Made by a program: the position numbers and the translations under genes. The notes below the pieces were generated by a model. The model did no database searches and was not told the origin of the DNA. It saw only the letters and a program-made list of their open reading frames with translations. A stretch of DNA of 64,000 nt from Labia minor (lineage: Eukaryota > Arthropoda > Insecta > Dermaptera > Spongiphoridae). Shown here in pieces: positions 10,804 to 23,215 of this stretch. Each line of letters begins with the position of its first letter. The first letter of the stretch is position 1. Where the stretch lies: the NCBI GenBank assembly GCA_963082975.1, contig OY720344.1, positions 10,775,580 through 10,839,579 on the forward strand, in the 5' to 3' direction.

Positions 10804-12543
10804 CTAATAATTTTGCAAAGTGTGATATTTTTCGAAACATGTTGGTAAATGCAGAGGTACTTGGCATTGTTTGCACTGCCAGGTAGTTTCACTTCTAATT
10901 TTGCTTTTATAACAAACTCGGCATCTTTTTGTAGGGTGTTGTTTGGACTCTGTTGATGGAATATTTTCTGGAAAGTGTGCCCAGGTTTTTGCCTGTAAAC
11001 GGTATGGTGTATCACTATGCGAAGGACGACCACGGCAATTATAATTTGGCAGTGACACTTGCTCTAATAGTTCTTCTGCAATATTCAGCCGATATGATAC
11101 AACGCCAGTTTTTGTGCTATTTATTTTAGAATATATGACGTGTGCATTATAAATAGCCATGTCTAATAGATAAAATGCCATTTTCTTATATCCCTTTACA
11201 CACTTTCTCATAACAGGGAAGCACGCTAGCATTTGGTCATGTTTATCAACACCTCCCATGCCTCTATTATAATCAACAATGCATGAAGGTTTGATAATAT
11301 TTTCAAAATTGCCATCCTTTAGTTTTCGCCTTTTGCCTGTATCTACCATTCCAACATTTGCATGTTTTGTGCTAAGCATATACACGTCTTTTCTGTCTTT
11401 CCATTTCAATGCCAATAAACCACGACAGGATAACATTTTATATTCCCCTTTCTTCAATTTGAATGAAGCAAGCTGTTTTGGCATATGCTTTCTGTTTTTT
11501 CGGACAGTTCCAATGACATTTGTATTTTGGTTTTGTAAAACAGAAAATAATTGTGGCGATGAATACCAACTGTCCATGTATAATGTGTAGCCTTTATTTA
11601 GAATTGGTTGCGCCACTTCCATGACTACACTCTCTGAAACAGGTATATCAACACCCTGTACTTTATCTTTGCCTACGTATATTTTGAAACGCATGCAGTA
11701 GCCAGATGAAGATTCACAAAGTTTATATATTTTGATGCCAAATCGAGCTCGTTTGGATGGGTTGAATTGAATATAACTCAATCGTCCCTTGAACTTCATC
11801 AGAGATTCATCAATAGATACTTCATTATTAGGAGTATATAGATTAGAGAATGTATTATTGAAATAATCTACTAAATTTCTAATTTTTCTTATTCTATCAT
11901 TTTTATTTATTATTTCATTATCTGTAAAATGCAGAAAACTTGAAATGTCAAAAAACCTATCCCGAGGCATTGTGTTTGCGAAAATTGGTGTATTTATAAT
12001 ATTTCGTTTAGACCAATACATATGTAACTTTGATTTCTTTACTTGGGACATCAAAATGCATAACGCAATATATGCTTTCATTTCATCAGAACTTACAGGA
12101 AACCATCTTTGATTCCTTTTCTTGGCAAAACCTTCTTTTTCTATTTTTTCTCTAGCATACCTATTTGTTTCTTCTGTTATAATATCCCAAAAACTTTGAG
12201 TGAGCACTTGGTGTAAGACATTCAATGGCGAAGGATTATCACTTACTCTTCGCAGGCAAATAGGATTGATTCCAGCAATATCGGAAAATTGTTTTATATT
12301 AGGTATATTTTCTGTTTCATTCCAAACCCATTCCTCCTGAAATGGTTGATCAGATGACTCACTATCACTACTCGATAAGAGTCTGTTGCTTCTTCGTCGT
12401 ATGGGTTGTATGTCGCTATCACTATCATCTTCCAATTCGTTATTGTCTTGACTTTCCATTTCAATAAATGACGCATCTCTATCAAATTCTTCATATTCTC
12501 GTTCATTATCACTTTCGAATAATGCAGTTTCAATATCTGACAT
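10804..12543 (-). CDS. piggyBac-type transposase
   Basis: A 579-residue cut-and-paste transposase that excises and inserts its element at TTAA sites in the nucleus. The acidic, Ser/Asp/Glu-rich N-terminus (about residues 1-70) is typical of the family. The catalytic domain spans roughly 100-470, with three candidate catalytic aspartates: D245 (in [12 protein letters not shown]), D324 (in YMDSWYSS) and D433 (in [11 protein letters not shown]). The C-terminal Cys/His-rich zinc-binding module uses C541, C544, C557, C560, H565 and C569, which in piggyBac proteins helps bind the element ends. Length is normal (family about 550-650). No stop or frameshift is seen. The start is the first Met of the open frame, about 230 bp inside the terminal repeat; a candidate AATAAA polyadenylation signal lies 128 bp past the stop at 10670-10675. 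Identification is from the motifs and element structure. Confidence 0.95.
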   Translation of the reverse strand: MSDIETALFESDNEREYEEFDRDASFIEMESQDNNELEDDSDSDIQPIRRRSNRLLSSSDSESSDQPFQEEWVWNETENIPNIKQFSDIAGINPICLRRVSDNPSPLNVLHQVLTQSFWDIITEETNRYAREKIEKEGFAKKRNQRWFPVSSDEMKAYIALCILMSQVKKSKLHMYWSKRNIINTPIFANTMPRDRFFDISSFLHFTDNEIINKNDRIRKIRNLVDYFNNTFSNLYTPNNEVSIDESLMKFKGRLSYIQFNPSKRARFGIKIYKLCESSSGYCMRFKIYVGKDKVQGVDIPVSESVVMEVAQPILNKGYTLYMDSWYSSPQLFSVLQNQNTNVIGTVRKNRKHMPKQLASFKLKKGEYKMLSCRGLLALKWKDRKDVYMLSTKHANVGMVDTGKRRKLKDGNFENIIKPSCIVDYNRGMGGVDKHDQMLACFPVMRKCVKGYKKMAFYLLDMAIYNAHVIYSKINSTKTGVVSYRLNIAEELLEQVSLPNYNCRGRPSHSDTPYRLQAKTWAHFPENIPSTESKQHPTKRCRVCYKSKIRSETTWQCKQCQVPLHLPTCFEKYHTLQNY

Positions 12544-12691
12544 TATGGAAGAGATAAAATATAACTAAATATCGTTAAACAATCTCAGATTTTTACTCGC
12601 AAAGCAATAGCGTTAGATGCTAGTGACAATAAACAAAAACAAAACAATAAAAACATACAACAATCATCACAAATTAGCGCGTTATTTGAAA

Positions 12692-12760
12692 TGACGAGTC
12701 GGACTCGTCAAATGTTATTACGCCAAAATTTGCGCATGACGAGCGTGAGCCGTCAAATGT
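12692..12760. repeat. Subterminal direct repeats of the piggyBac element
   Basis: Two 24-bp units, each starting TGACGAG and ending CGTCAAATGT, lie 45 bp apart just inside the right terminus. The first contains a near-palindrome (GACGAGTC, one base, GACTCGTC). No equivalent is seen at the other end, so the ends are asymmetric, as in the classical piggyBac. Confidence 0.7.
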
Positions 12761-12774
12761 ACCCAAAGGGTTAA

Positions 12775-13246
12775 AATGTTGTCTATGGCATTCGGCGAGT
12801 CTACTTTGTCTCAAAAAAAATGTTTATAAGTGGTAAAAAAAGCACGCCAAGTCCGATCAAATGTGAATGTTTTGCTCACTGTTTGTATCATGAGTTCCTG
12901 CCAACAGGTCGTTCTGTTAATAAGGAATATTACAAGGAAGTTATGCAACGTTTCCGTGAAGTAATACGGCTCAAACGATCATAATTTTGGAAAAACAAAT
13001 CATGCATTCTGTATCACAATAATCCACCAGCTTCCACATCATTGCTTGTTTGTGAACAACACCGTAATCATGCCCCAACCACCATATTCACCAGATTTGG
13101 CTCCCTATGACTTTTTCCTATTCCCAAAACTGAAGAGACTAATGAAAGGAAAGCGTTTTACAACAATTGATGAGATAAAGTTGGAATCGAAGAACGAGCT
13201 GAAGTTGAACAATTCAGTTGTAGTCCAACACTTGCAAGATGTTTAA
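12775..13246 (+). pseudogene. mariner transposase remnant
   Basis: Frame-broken remains of a mariner transposase. Upstream pieces such as VNKEYYKEVMQRFREV are readable. The C-terminal part (13046-13246) contains SPDLAPYDFFLFPKLK, the segment carrying the third catalytic aspartate of mariner DDE/D transposases. The catalytic core is not in one frame, a stop interrupts the middle, and the N-terminal coding part is missing or was split by the piggyBac insertion. It cannot be functional. The family assignment rests on the well-known PPYSPDLAP-type block. Confidence 0.85.
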
Positions 13247-13515
13247 ATTATATTCTCGATAAAATTAATATAATTTTTGTCCCAACAACAACTATAGCAG
13301 ATCCATCCACAAAAGAAAATAATTAAATGTTAATACATTTATTAAATATATTAGCATTTTTCTTTTATTCAATTCTACTAAAATTGTAAACTATACTCAA
13401 AATAATTCATAATAATATGAGGGGAATTACTTTGAAGGGGACAAAATGGATATTGTTGAATCAATAAATACTTTTCGAAATAATTCAAAATTCACCTTTT
13501 TTTGAACAAACCTGG

Positions 13516-14574
13516 CATTTACTAGAATACAGAATGATTCTATGATGGTGATAATAAAAAACTCCCTCCTCCTTCTCCTTGTTTCATTTCATTCAAGAAA
13601 TAAATTTTTTCAACTATTAATAAAATTTAATACTCAATTATAATTTAATGTATTTATATGTAATTGTTTTTTATTTCCTTTCCTTTTTCATTTTTTAATG
13701 TTCGATTATTTATTCAAAAAGTTATCTTTTCAATATTGAATGGATCTGGTTAGGGGACCCAAGACACTGGCCATTATCAAGGGAGAACTTACTATAGAAT
13801 CACAACTTAAATTGCTTGACCTTTATTGGTCCCGACGGGATGCTAGATACTTATAAAGGATCATTTGTTTGCTTTAGCGACCTTTATTAAGGAAAAAAGA
13901 ATCTTGGATCATACCAGACTAAGGATACTCTAGAAAATAAACAGCCAATGTTTAAAATAACAACTGCATATGAATTCTATTCAAATTAAAGAAAAAAAAT
14001 AAATAATAATAATAATAATACGTTTTCAATATTAAAACTTTTATAGAAATAAATAATAACTGGAATTAATATACTTAATTTATTTTTTACATCAAAACGA
14101 GCTTTTATACTTAAGCCCTTGAATCTTATTTAGTCTTAGAATTAATTTCAACTGTAAACTGAAAGGTATTATAATGAACAACTCATTATATCTGTCAAAA
14201 GCATATTGCCACAAGTAGGGAAAGAGAGGGGGGGGGGAAGGTGAAACCCCAAATACTGAAAATAAGAAGCCTTTTGAGATAATTATTATAATCTCTAATT
14301 TCAATGAAATCTTATTAAAATATTGTTTCTAATAATCTTTTATAATAAAACAAATTTTATTTTTGGAAAAAAAATGATATTATTATTTTATAGTTTCTAT
14401 ATTTATAAATTATTTTATAAAATGTTAAGAATGGACCATTTTAGAGAACTTTTAATTAAATTTAAAAGTCATTGATTAATATTAATTAATTTAATCAAAT
14501 AGTAAAGTCAATAAGTAGTGAAAGCAAGCAATGCCTTTATTTTGTTAGTAATACTCGTATTTGGTTATTATTTT
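13516..14574. other. AT-rich intergenic DNA
   Basis: No gene is seen. A more balanced stretch at 13740-13930 has no recognised repeat or motif. A G-run lies at 14230-14239. Confidence 0.45.
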
Positions 14575-14715
14575 TACCGACCGACGATAGTAAGGGAGGT
14601 ATTGTTTTTACACCAAATTTCACATGTGGAGATTTTTACATATCTCCACGAATCAAGCAGAAAAATGTATTTTTCAAAAAATATAAATTTCTCATATTCA
14701 TATAGGAACATATAA
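14575..14715 (+). repeat. Interspersed repeat family B, copy 1 (truncated)
   Basis: Contains CGACGATAGTAAGGGAGGTA, a CACCAAATTTCACATGTGGA block and ATCTCCACGAATCA. The copies at 30155 and 28070 share these blocks. Only the first part of the family is present. The open frame across it is not a gene. Confidence 0.75.
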
Positions 14716-15926
14716 TTTTAAATATTCTATATAAGTATTGTTTCTAATCTCATGATCGCTCACACCGTTCCTTTCAAATCTCATATGAACATTGTTTTGT
14801 CAATTTCATATGATTATAACACTTTTGAAAAATGAATAAAATTTCTATTGTCGATATATCAATTAAACAGAATAAAATCTTCGTGAAATTAATATTATAA
14901 TCATAATTAGTTTTCTAAGATATTTTTATTATATGTCTATTAAATGCGTATTATAACTTATTATAAGCATGGTTCTATATAGGATGTAAAATAATTTTAC
15001 TATTTTAATATTACAGAAATAAGATAATATTTTTAAAAATCTATACACTTTTTTAATCCTATTAATATTTTATTTTTTTATTTCCTGTATATAATATAAA
15101 TATCTAATCTTAATTATTTTTTTCTTTATCGAGGCGAGAGTGATGGACATCCATTCAAGTCTACGAGTTGTTCTTCGAGTTTAATCTGCGAGAAATATCA
15201 ACCCTTAATTAACTCTGAGGTCAGTATTTATTATTAATTTTATTTTTAATTCAATTTAGATTTATTGATTATAAACTAATAAGTTATTTTTCTTCTTCTA
15301 TTTCATGTTTCCATCTTCGTTCCTGCTACTGAATGTTGATTTGAATTCTTGATTATTTTCTATTATTAGATTAGAATTAATAAATAAATTAAAATGCAAA
15401 CATCACAAAAAAAAATCATATATATTGTAAAAATATAACTCTTTTTCATTATTTTTCTTTTTAACTTACCAAATATAAAAATATTTTATTTTTTTTTATT
15501 ATGGAAATTATTTCATATGAATATAAATATATTGTAATCGAATATATCTGTATTCAATAATAATTTAATATTAATAAATTATCAAATTTTTTTCTTATCA
15601 TTGTACTGATTTGGAAAGAAATAAAATATAGTTAAGCTTATTTAAAAATTAACTTAATGTATAATTTTTGTTAATTATAAACATGTGGTACAACTTATTT
15701 TAAATAAATAAATAAAATTAGATCTCCTAAATTTTTTTTTAATTTTGATAGATCAAATATTCTTATTCTTTAGCTGACTTACAAATCCCATACCATCATT
15801 TTGCTTATGCTTATGTGTATTCTGTGTCCCAGTGTCCCCGCAAAAATTCTCCGGGAGATAAAAATGTCTTGGTTTACATAAATAATAATATCAACCGTGA
15901 ATAAACCTCATATTATTCAATTTTTA
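14716..15926. other. AT-rich intergenic DNA
   Basis: No gene is seen. A patch at 15130-15215 (around CGAGGCGAGAGTGATGGACA) is more complex but unrecognised. Confidence 0.45.
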
Positions 15927-16015
15927 CCAATCGACGATAGAAAGCAAAGGGTTATTTTAACACCAAATTTCACATAGAGGAGATTAACATTAAAAAAATT
16001 GCATTAATCAGATTG
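15927..16015 (+). repeat. Interspersed repeat family B, copy 2 (fragment)
   Basis: Shares CGACGATAGAAAG, the TTAACACCAAATTTCACAT block and a following GAGGAGATTA with the copies at 14575 and 30445. It is more diverged and ends within about 90 bp. Confidence 0.6.
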
Positions 16016-16149
16016 AAACAAATATAATATCTATTTAAATATACAAATCGGAAGGAGTGGCCAAAATATATCAAAACTTAACAATAGGAACTCTTTTACC
16101 TCTTCATTATTTTTTTTAAGAATTTAATAACTTGATTTTTCAATATATA

Positions 16150-16597
16150 CGAGGGTGGGGTGAAAAGTTTCCGGCCTGACCAAGAAAAACGATGTTTTTA
16201 AATTTTTTTTTTGCTATATTTTTAAACATAATCTTCATCTACACTGATACATTTCTCATAACGGTGTTCTAATTAATTAATTATTTAATTTAATTTAATT
16301 TAATTTAATTTAAGTCTCATCAACAGTTATGAATCGACGCAAAAATTTCTTTGGATTACGCATTCAGCGCCAAATTGTCGGTAGATATGGTTTTTCGAAG
16401 CAGTTTTTGGTCTAACGTTCTCAAACGCGTTACCCACGTTTCACACAGCTTTCCATATTCAAATGGTTATGCAAAATATATCGCACACGTTCAGCTGACA
16501 TCGTACAGGTCTCAGCTATCTTGAATGTTGAAAAATAAAGCAAAAAACAAAATTTAAAAACATTGTTTTTCTTGGACAGGCCGGAAACTTTTCAAAC
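16150..16597. mobile_element. mariner-derived MITE, copy 1
   Basis: Starts after TA with CGAGGGTGGGGTGAAAAGTT, then TCCGGCC. The opposite end carries the inverted GGCCGGAAACTTTTC, with the final bases diverged. The interior holds translated-looking remnants of a mariner transposase but no open frame. The copy at 50879 has the same termini, but its interior is in the opposite orientation. An expanded TTTAA repeat lies at about 16280-16310. Confidence 0.85.
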
Positions 16598-16908
16598 CAT
16601 TATCAGCCATTCCGGGCATCATAAAACTCCACTTAGAATATAAAATTATTAACTTTATTCAAATCGTCGTAATATTTTTTTAATTTGTTTCAAAATTTAA
16701 TAATCCTAACAAAACAAAATTTAAAAAAAAAATGAAATTAGTTACAAATTAATAATTTTGACAATTTGCAACTAACTTCATAATGTTAAAGAAATCACAT
16801 TCATACGACAGAAATTATATATGATATATATATATCTTGATTGTGTAATTCATTTATAAATGATTAATTTTATCTACTTATGATAATCTATATATATAAA
16901 GGAGAGTG

Positions 16909-16938
16909 TTTGTATGTATGTATGTATGTATGTATGTA
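16909..16938 (+). repeat. (TGTA)n microsatellite at Helitron 5' end
   Basis: A tetranucleotide run lies directly behind the AGTGTT of the 5' terminus. The other copy carries a (TGTC)n run at the same place. Confidence 0.85.
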
Positions 16939-17760
16939 ATTTGTTTACTTTTTTGCTGTCATAGAAACAAACAAAAAAGAAATTTCCTACTTAACCGACA
17001 CTTTACCGGTAATTTAGAATTATAAACATCAAAAAATAAGAAACGATTTCTATGAAATTACATCACAATATTCTTAATGTATATACCTCTATGGTAACAT
17101 AGGCTATAGATTTTATTAATATCTAATAAATAACCGCAGAATTTAATTTTTTAAAATTTATATATAGTTCTCCGTGTTGTTCATTCAAGAGCCAGGCAAG
17201 CCAGGCGTGGCCCACTGACTGGCGGACTCATTTTACACAATGTATATAACTCTAGCGATTCCCAATCAAAGAATTATTATAATATTTAACTTTTTATTTT
17301 AAATTCTAATATTCAAATATCATTTCAATTAAATAATTTATTCTAAAAGTTCTCATTTTAATTAATATAATAAAATATTTCAATCATATTTAACTTAAAT
17401 TATTTTGTATTTATTCTTTCTATATTTGAATACTTCTTTTATTTTAAGGGAGGGAATTAACTATGATCTAAAAAAATTAATAAATGAACTTAATAATAAA
17501 AAATCAAATAAATCCATTAATTTAAATTAATACTATTAATGAATGTTAATTTATCTTTAGTTTTATCAATACTTTTATACCGTTAATTTTTATAAATTAA
17601 TTTTTATAAATTGTCTCAAGTCTCTAACTTTGCATTTTCTCAAATTTTATTATAATTAAAAATATTCAATAAAAATCAAGCAATGAAATTAAAATATCAA
17701 AATGAAATGATCAAGAAATATTATACTCTATTATAACATATACAATACTTATAACTATAG

Positions 17761-18560
17761 GCGGAGGAAATATTAGACGATATCATTGCGGGTTCATGCC
17801 AAATCGATCAACATTAATTAAGATATTTTCATTATGACAGATATTAAAAAAACCGCGAATTCAATATCTCTGTTCACTAATTATTTGTAGACTTTAGTAA
17901 AACCTACGCATGACTCAATAGATCCGGATAAACTTTTTCAAATTTTGATCTTAAAATATATCTTGAAGGTAGTAAAGAAAGAGTAAGATGCGGAAATCAA
18001 TTGTAAAATATTAGGTGACCCAGACGACTTAAATATAATAGGAGATTCGGCAATTGCAATTACAGATAGCGAGGAAAAATTAATCGAGGTAGGAAAAGAG
18101 ATGAGGTTTGAAATTAATAATGATAAATAAATATATTTAGAAACAAACAGGAGCAGTATTAACATACAAAATGTAGAATTTGAATATGTAGAAAAATTGA
18201 ATGTAATCACGAAGAATAATAATATTTGAGAAGAATTTAAATCGAAGTTGCAATCGGGAAACGCCTGTTATCATTCAGTAAAGAGGCTTATCTCATCAAA
18301 ATTATTATAAAAGGGAATGAAAATTAAAATATATAAAACAATTATTTTGTCTGTTGTATTATATGAGTGTGAGACATGGTCTATGATCTTAGGAGATGAG
18401 AGTGGATTCAGAGTATTTGAGAATAGGATTCTTCCCAGCATTTATGGGCCAAAGATGAGGACACCAGGGAATGACGTATGAAAGATGGAACAGAGGCTCA
18501 GGATAAGAACACTTGGAGAAATGTGGTTGTAGCTGCCAAGAACTTTCGAGTAGATAGATA
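17761..18560 (+). pseudogene. LINE reverse transcriptase fragment (in Helitron 1)
   Basis: Broken remains of a non-LTR retrotransposon ORF2. An early piece reads like the reverse transcriptase FMPNRST...LFVDFSKTYA region. A DSEEKLIEVGKEM piece follows after a deletion that removes the catalytic core. The C-terminal region then includes KIKIYKTIILSVVLYECETW and FRVFENRILPSIYGPK, typical of the C-terminal tail after the RT domain. Several stops and frameshifts are present. It lies in the same orientation, and at the same position relative to the Helitron 3' end, as the copy at 57370. Confidence 0.8.
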
Positions 18561-18709
18561 TAACATATTCAATAAAAATATATATAATTAATTTACTGAT
18601 TAAATTAAAATATATTTTAAATAATCACACAATAAGAAATATGTTATTTTATGTTATACATTGATTGAAACAAAATGGATGAAAACCTTTTACTACTCTT
18701 AACCAAATA

Positions 18710-18787
18710 CTATGTACCACTCGGGGGTACAGGGGGCGGAGCCCCCGTTTAGATGTGAAGAGCGACGAAGGAGCTCTGAGCAGCTAG
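18710..18787 (+). repeat. Helitron-like 3' terminus with GC hairpin
   Basis: The order is ACTCGGGGG, hairpin GGGGGCGGAGCCCCC, AGAGCGACGAAGGAGCTCTG, then AGCAGCTAG. In Helitrons the hairpin near the 3' end marks the end of transfer. Confidence 0.7.
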
Positions 18788-20530
18788 TATTCTCTAAAAG
18801 TAAAATTAATGAAAATAAAAAAATTTGGAATAATTTAAATGAAATGTAGGTAACTTTTTTATTCGATTAATAATAATAATATTTGGAATACATTGTATTT
18901 AGTAGATTTATGAGCAATTTAAAACGTTTGTCTTAAAGTTAAATGAGAAGGAAAGAATTAACAGCCTTAAAACACTTCCATTTAATACTATTGGTATTGT
19001 TTTTTGTTGATATAAAAAAAATTAGCATCAGACAAATGAGATGAGATAAATAATCTAGATTTATAGAAGATCCGTTGAGGGAGGAGGAGATATCATAATC
19101 ATAAGAGAGAGAGAACAAAAAGCGATGAGCTTCTGTCACGAATGTCAGAAGAAATCTAATCTTCCAAACGAAACAGAAAGCGAAGGGTGAGTTCATCCCT
19201 AAAAACAAGGGTGAGGACAAAAAAAAAATAAAAAAAAAAAAAACAAGCAAAACAACAAACAGCCTTCCGTTGATTCTTTTATTCTATTATATTATGGATT
19301 AAATATCCATTTGTTAGATAGATTATGTAATGTGTGATATTAAATCTTGGTTGCTTGTTTTAAATGAAGATGAATGACAAAAGTTCTCAAGTCGATGAGA
19401 AACGTTTCAAATGTCAGTCAGAGAGTGGAAAAGAATGACGAAAAGACTTCAGCGGATACTAATTGATAAAAGTTTAATTGCGGTGTCTTTTAGAGAAGGA
19501 GATTTTAGAGAAGCGGAGAGGAGCAAGGAATGTGCGTTTCGTTAATTCATCACAATTCATTTCAAATGAAGATGGAAGAGAGAAACAATTTATAGATTTG
19601 CTAAATAACTTACAAGCATCTATTTTTGTAAAAAAATTTTTATTTATTTTTTTTAAGTAATATTAATCAATTAAGTAGTTTTTTTTAAATTAATAAAGAA
19701 ATTTAAAAAGTAATAATTGAATATAAAATACCCTTTAAGGTTATTTCTTTATTTTTATAAAAAAAACAACTGTGTTAAAAACAGACATATTGAAAAAAAA
19801 AATGTTTTATTTAGTATTTTCAATATTTTATTTATTTAAGAAATTCTTTCTATATTTTATATGTTATTTCTATCTACGAGTTTTTTTTTAGGTAGATTTA
19901 CTTTAGAGTTTACATCACAATAAACACAACAACATAAAAAACAAACCAAACAAAAAAAAAACACTATCATCCTTATATAGAATGTCAATAAAAAAAAAAT
20001 ATTTAAATATTTACAGAATAATTACTTTAATCGTTCACTCAATCACATAATATACAAATTCAATCAAAATCAACAGTAATTTTCTATAAATATGTTATTT
20101 ATTATTATTAGTTTTATAAAAGAAAATTATTTATTGAGAACTTTATAAGGCATAAATTTTTATTCAAATAGATTTATTTATTCATTATAAATATAATCAT
20201 TGAATGTAAATATTGAAGTAAATTTAATATAATATTTTTGATTTAAAAGAAATTTAAGGGTGAAGAATAATAGATTAATTAAGTTTTTTATATTTAAAGC
20301 AATTTAAAAGAGCGAGACATAAAAAAAATAGAAATAGTTATAGACTTATCTTTAAAAGAAAAATTCTAGGCACGTGTAACCTTTGTCACTATTCAATTTA
20401 AGAAAGGATAAGCAAAAAGTAAGAAAAGTACAATGGAATAATTTGTGATTTAAGCTTTTTCCAACAATATATCTTTTATTCTTTATCTAATCTTAATTTG
20501 TTTTTTGTTTTTTTTTTTAGAAATGCAATT
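18788..20530. other. AT-rich intergenic DNA
   Basis: No gene is supported. An open frame on the minus strand at 18939-19250 is Phe/Leu/Ser-rich, consistent with chance. A more complex patch lies around 19360-19600, where an open frame on the plus strand (19478-19660) begins MRCLLEKEILEKRRGARNVR and then becomes A/T-driven. It is unrecognised. Confidence 0.4.
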
Positions 20531-23215
20531 TTAAACTTTTCTAATTAAGATCGAAGATTTTATTTGATAGATGTTTGCCTTACGGCGTCGCCTGGAAGTT
20601 ATGTAGTAGACTCTCTTTAGCTGATGAATTGGTTTTATAATCAACAGGGGCTAAAATTTTGTATTCTAATTCTCTTATAATTAATAATATAATTATTCTA
20701 TTATATTAAAATCATAAAATTTTTATTCTTATTCTGCTATTTTTATTCAAAGTTATTATAATTATTAAAAAAATTAGATTGAATAAAAATTATTATAATT
20801 TGTATAAATTATTCTATATATTTATTAATTAAATGATTAGTTATTTTATGTAAGTTAATTAAAAATCCTTACAGATTCTTATAGTCTAGATGAGATCAAT
20901 TTCAAGCGTACTTGCGTTCACGTAAAATATGTCTTTTACCTGAAACTCTCTCTCTCTCTCTTTCTTTCTATTTAAACCTTAATTATTATTAAATGCAAGG
21001 ACTGGATAAATGCGCAACTTAAGATTCCAAATATAATATTATTTAATCAAATAATTAGAAAGTGTAATTGTCTCAATTGAATTTTTTTTTAAGGAATTTA
21101 TTAATTTACATAATTTTCATAATTTTTCCTTTTTTTAAATTATTACATTTTAAAATTTTAAAAAAAATGCAAAAATATAAAGAGAAAATCTTAACTAATA
21201 TTCTTTTCATTTTTTTAAAATTTATTCTGAATGTTTTCTTTAACTATTCATTATCTAATTAAAATGAGTAAAATTAATAAAATTCATAATATGTAAGGAT
21301 AAATAAAATATCGACTTTTTGGTTTTATCTGTAATGGCGTTGCTTAAATTCGACATATAAAAGTAAATTAGTATAATAATTTAATCAATTATAATTTATT
21401 TTTATAATAATTGATATCTTATCCGTATCCATAAAATAATTTATTTACAATTAATATTATTGTATAATAATAGATATTTTAACAAGCAAAAATTTATTAT
21501 ATAACAATATTAAATTAATTATATTTATAGGCGTTAATGAGACGGCTTGGCAAACTGGTTTTCTATCATAAATAAATACACCTGCTTTAATTAGAGGGTG
21601 AATGAATAGTTGGCCAGAATTTACCTGAATTAAAAAAAAATTCCAACATTCTTTTACGTATAATTATTCATTTCCGAATTTTTTTTTTTATTCGTTAAAT
21701 TTTTCTATTTATATCTTAATCAATGTTCAATGTTTTTTAATTAACAAGTTGAGCTTTCAACCAATTTTAATAATTCTATCGCTCATTAAAATATACGTTT
21801 TAAATATATTAAATTTGTTTATTTATCAAGATCTTTTAATCAATGGATTTTAATTAACAAGTTTATTAATTAATTAATGCAGCAATTCTTAACCTATGAG
21901 ATGCAAGCATAGTAGAGAAGGGACAGAGTCATAATCTCGTCTCAAATTAAAAAAAAAAATATTTAAAAAAATTAATTAACTGTTTGAAAGCATAAATACA
22001 CATTTTGTTATCTTTTTTTTTAAATGTTTTTATTATTTGTTTATTTTATAGTATTTAATTTGTTATTAATTTAATTATATATTATTTAATTATTTTACTA
22101 GTATAGATACTTTGAATGAAATGGTAAATCTTGACACATTTCATTTCAATTTAATTTAATTTTAATATTATTTCCAAACCACATCCCAAAATAGTTTATA
22201 AAATAGAAAATTTAAAAAAAAATCTTCTTATTGCTCCTGATTATTGTATTGTTACTCTATTAAATTTATTCTTGTTAATTAATATTAAATTAATTTTATT
22301 TCTAAATTAAAAAATGTGACTTATACAGTAGCGATTTCAATCTGTGGAGCGAGCGAGAAAGATCCACCAGAAAATAGTATTTTAAAAAATTGATTAACTA
22401 ACTGAAAGGAAGAGAAATACTCATGTTTTGGCAGATAGTTAAAAATAATTTAAAAACTAAATCTAAAATACTCAAATACAATAATGTTGTAGATATTTTA
22501 TTTGTAGCGGGGGGGGGGAGCGGAATGGGAATGATAATTATGATTGAAAACTGGGCCGTGAATATTAAAAGATAAGAAACGCTTATATAACGCGTTATTG
22601 TATATAAAAATATATTATATATTATATTATTCATAATTTAAGTGGAAATATTAAATTTAATGGTTGTAACTAAGCCAAGTATTATTAATAAATATGTATA
22701 TTAAAATATGAATCTGAAAAAACAATACAAATTTATAATCTGCAAAATAAAAACAAAAAATTAATTTTTTTCCTCTCTTTATTCTCTTTGATTTTGAAAA
22801 TTTATTATTTTTTTTTCAAGATTTGAATCTGAATATGATAGGATTAATAATAATAATAACTCAAAACATTCTGTATAAAAAGAAATACCGAGAGAGGAAG
22901 TAATAATTAAAAAAAAATCTATTAAAAATTCTTCTTAGAGAATGTTTCAATTTGAATGAAAATTATAGGGTTAAAATACAACTACATTCAAATTTTTGTT
23001 GTTTTTTTTTTTGTTTTTTTGAGGGGACGCTATATAGGCTATCTAAGAAAAGAAAAAGCAGGTGAATCAGGTGTGTTGATGATTTTATCTTCATTAAAAT
23101 TCTATTTTTTTTTTTTTGTTTTTTTATATTATTATTTTATTTATATATTATTTATTTATTATTATTTTTTTGTTTTGTTTTTTGACATTAGGGCTGTTTT
23201 TTAAATTTCATTCCC
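20531..23215. other. AT-rich intergenic DNA
   Basis: No gene is seen. A short complex patch at 20570-20660 (around CTTACGGCGTCGCCTGGAAG) follows a T-tract ending in AG, so it could mimic an exon start, but no domain is recognised. A CT microsatellite lies at about 20948-20961 and a G-run at 22509-22518. Confidence 0.4.

Larger units (their letters stand above)
10562..12770 (-). mobile_element. Complete piggyBac-type transposon
   Basis: The element begins CCCTTTGGGTAC and ends GTACCCAAAGGG, a 12-bp perfect terminal inverted repeat, and is flanked on both sides by TTAA (10558-10561 and 12771-12774), the hallmark target duplication of piggyBac. It encodes one intact transposase. The end next to the transposase start also carries a 24-bp direct repeat (12692-12715 and 12737-12760, few mismatches), likely transposase-binding sites. 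Intact ends plus an unbroken gene suggest recent insertion, though activity is not shown. Confidence 0.95.
10321..13515 (+). mobile_element. Degraded mariner element interrupted by piggyBac
   Basis: The left inverted repeat CGAGGTCTGTTCAAAAGAAA starts after a TA. The right end reads in reverse as CCAGGTTTGTTCAAAAAAAG, so this is a Tc1/mariner-type element, with the right-hand target site mutated. Inside, the piggyBac element at 10562-12770 is inserted at a TTAA. Without the insert the mariner is about 980 bp, short of the roughly 1.3 kb usual for the family, so it has an internal deletion. Confidence 0.85.
16887..18787 (+). mobile_element. Helitron-like non-autonomous element 1
   Basis: The 5' end TCTATATATATAAAGGAG is preceded by A. 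The 3' end GAGCAGCTAG is followed by T, matching Helitron rules (5' TC, 3' CTRR, insertion between A and T, no target duplication). Shortly before the 3' end is a strong GC hairpin, GGGGGCGGAGCCCCC. The element at 56774-57968 shares the 5' motif, the hairpin and the last 70 bases. No Rep/helicase gene is present, so it needs a helper. It carries a LINE fragment. The 5' pairing with this particular 3' end is inferred. Confidence 0.65.

Noticed and set aside
10773..11033. Overlapping frames inside the piggyBac gene (10773-11033, 12294-12533 minus; 11279-11590 plus)
   Set aside because: Shadows of the 579-codon transposase gene in other frames.
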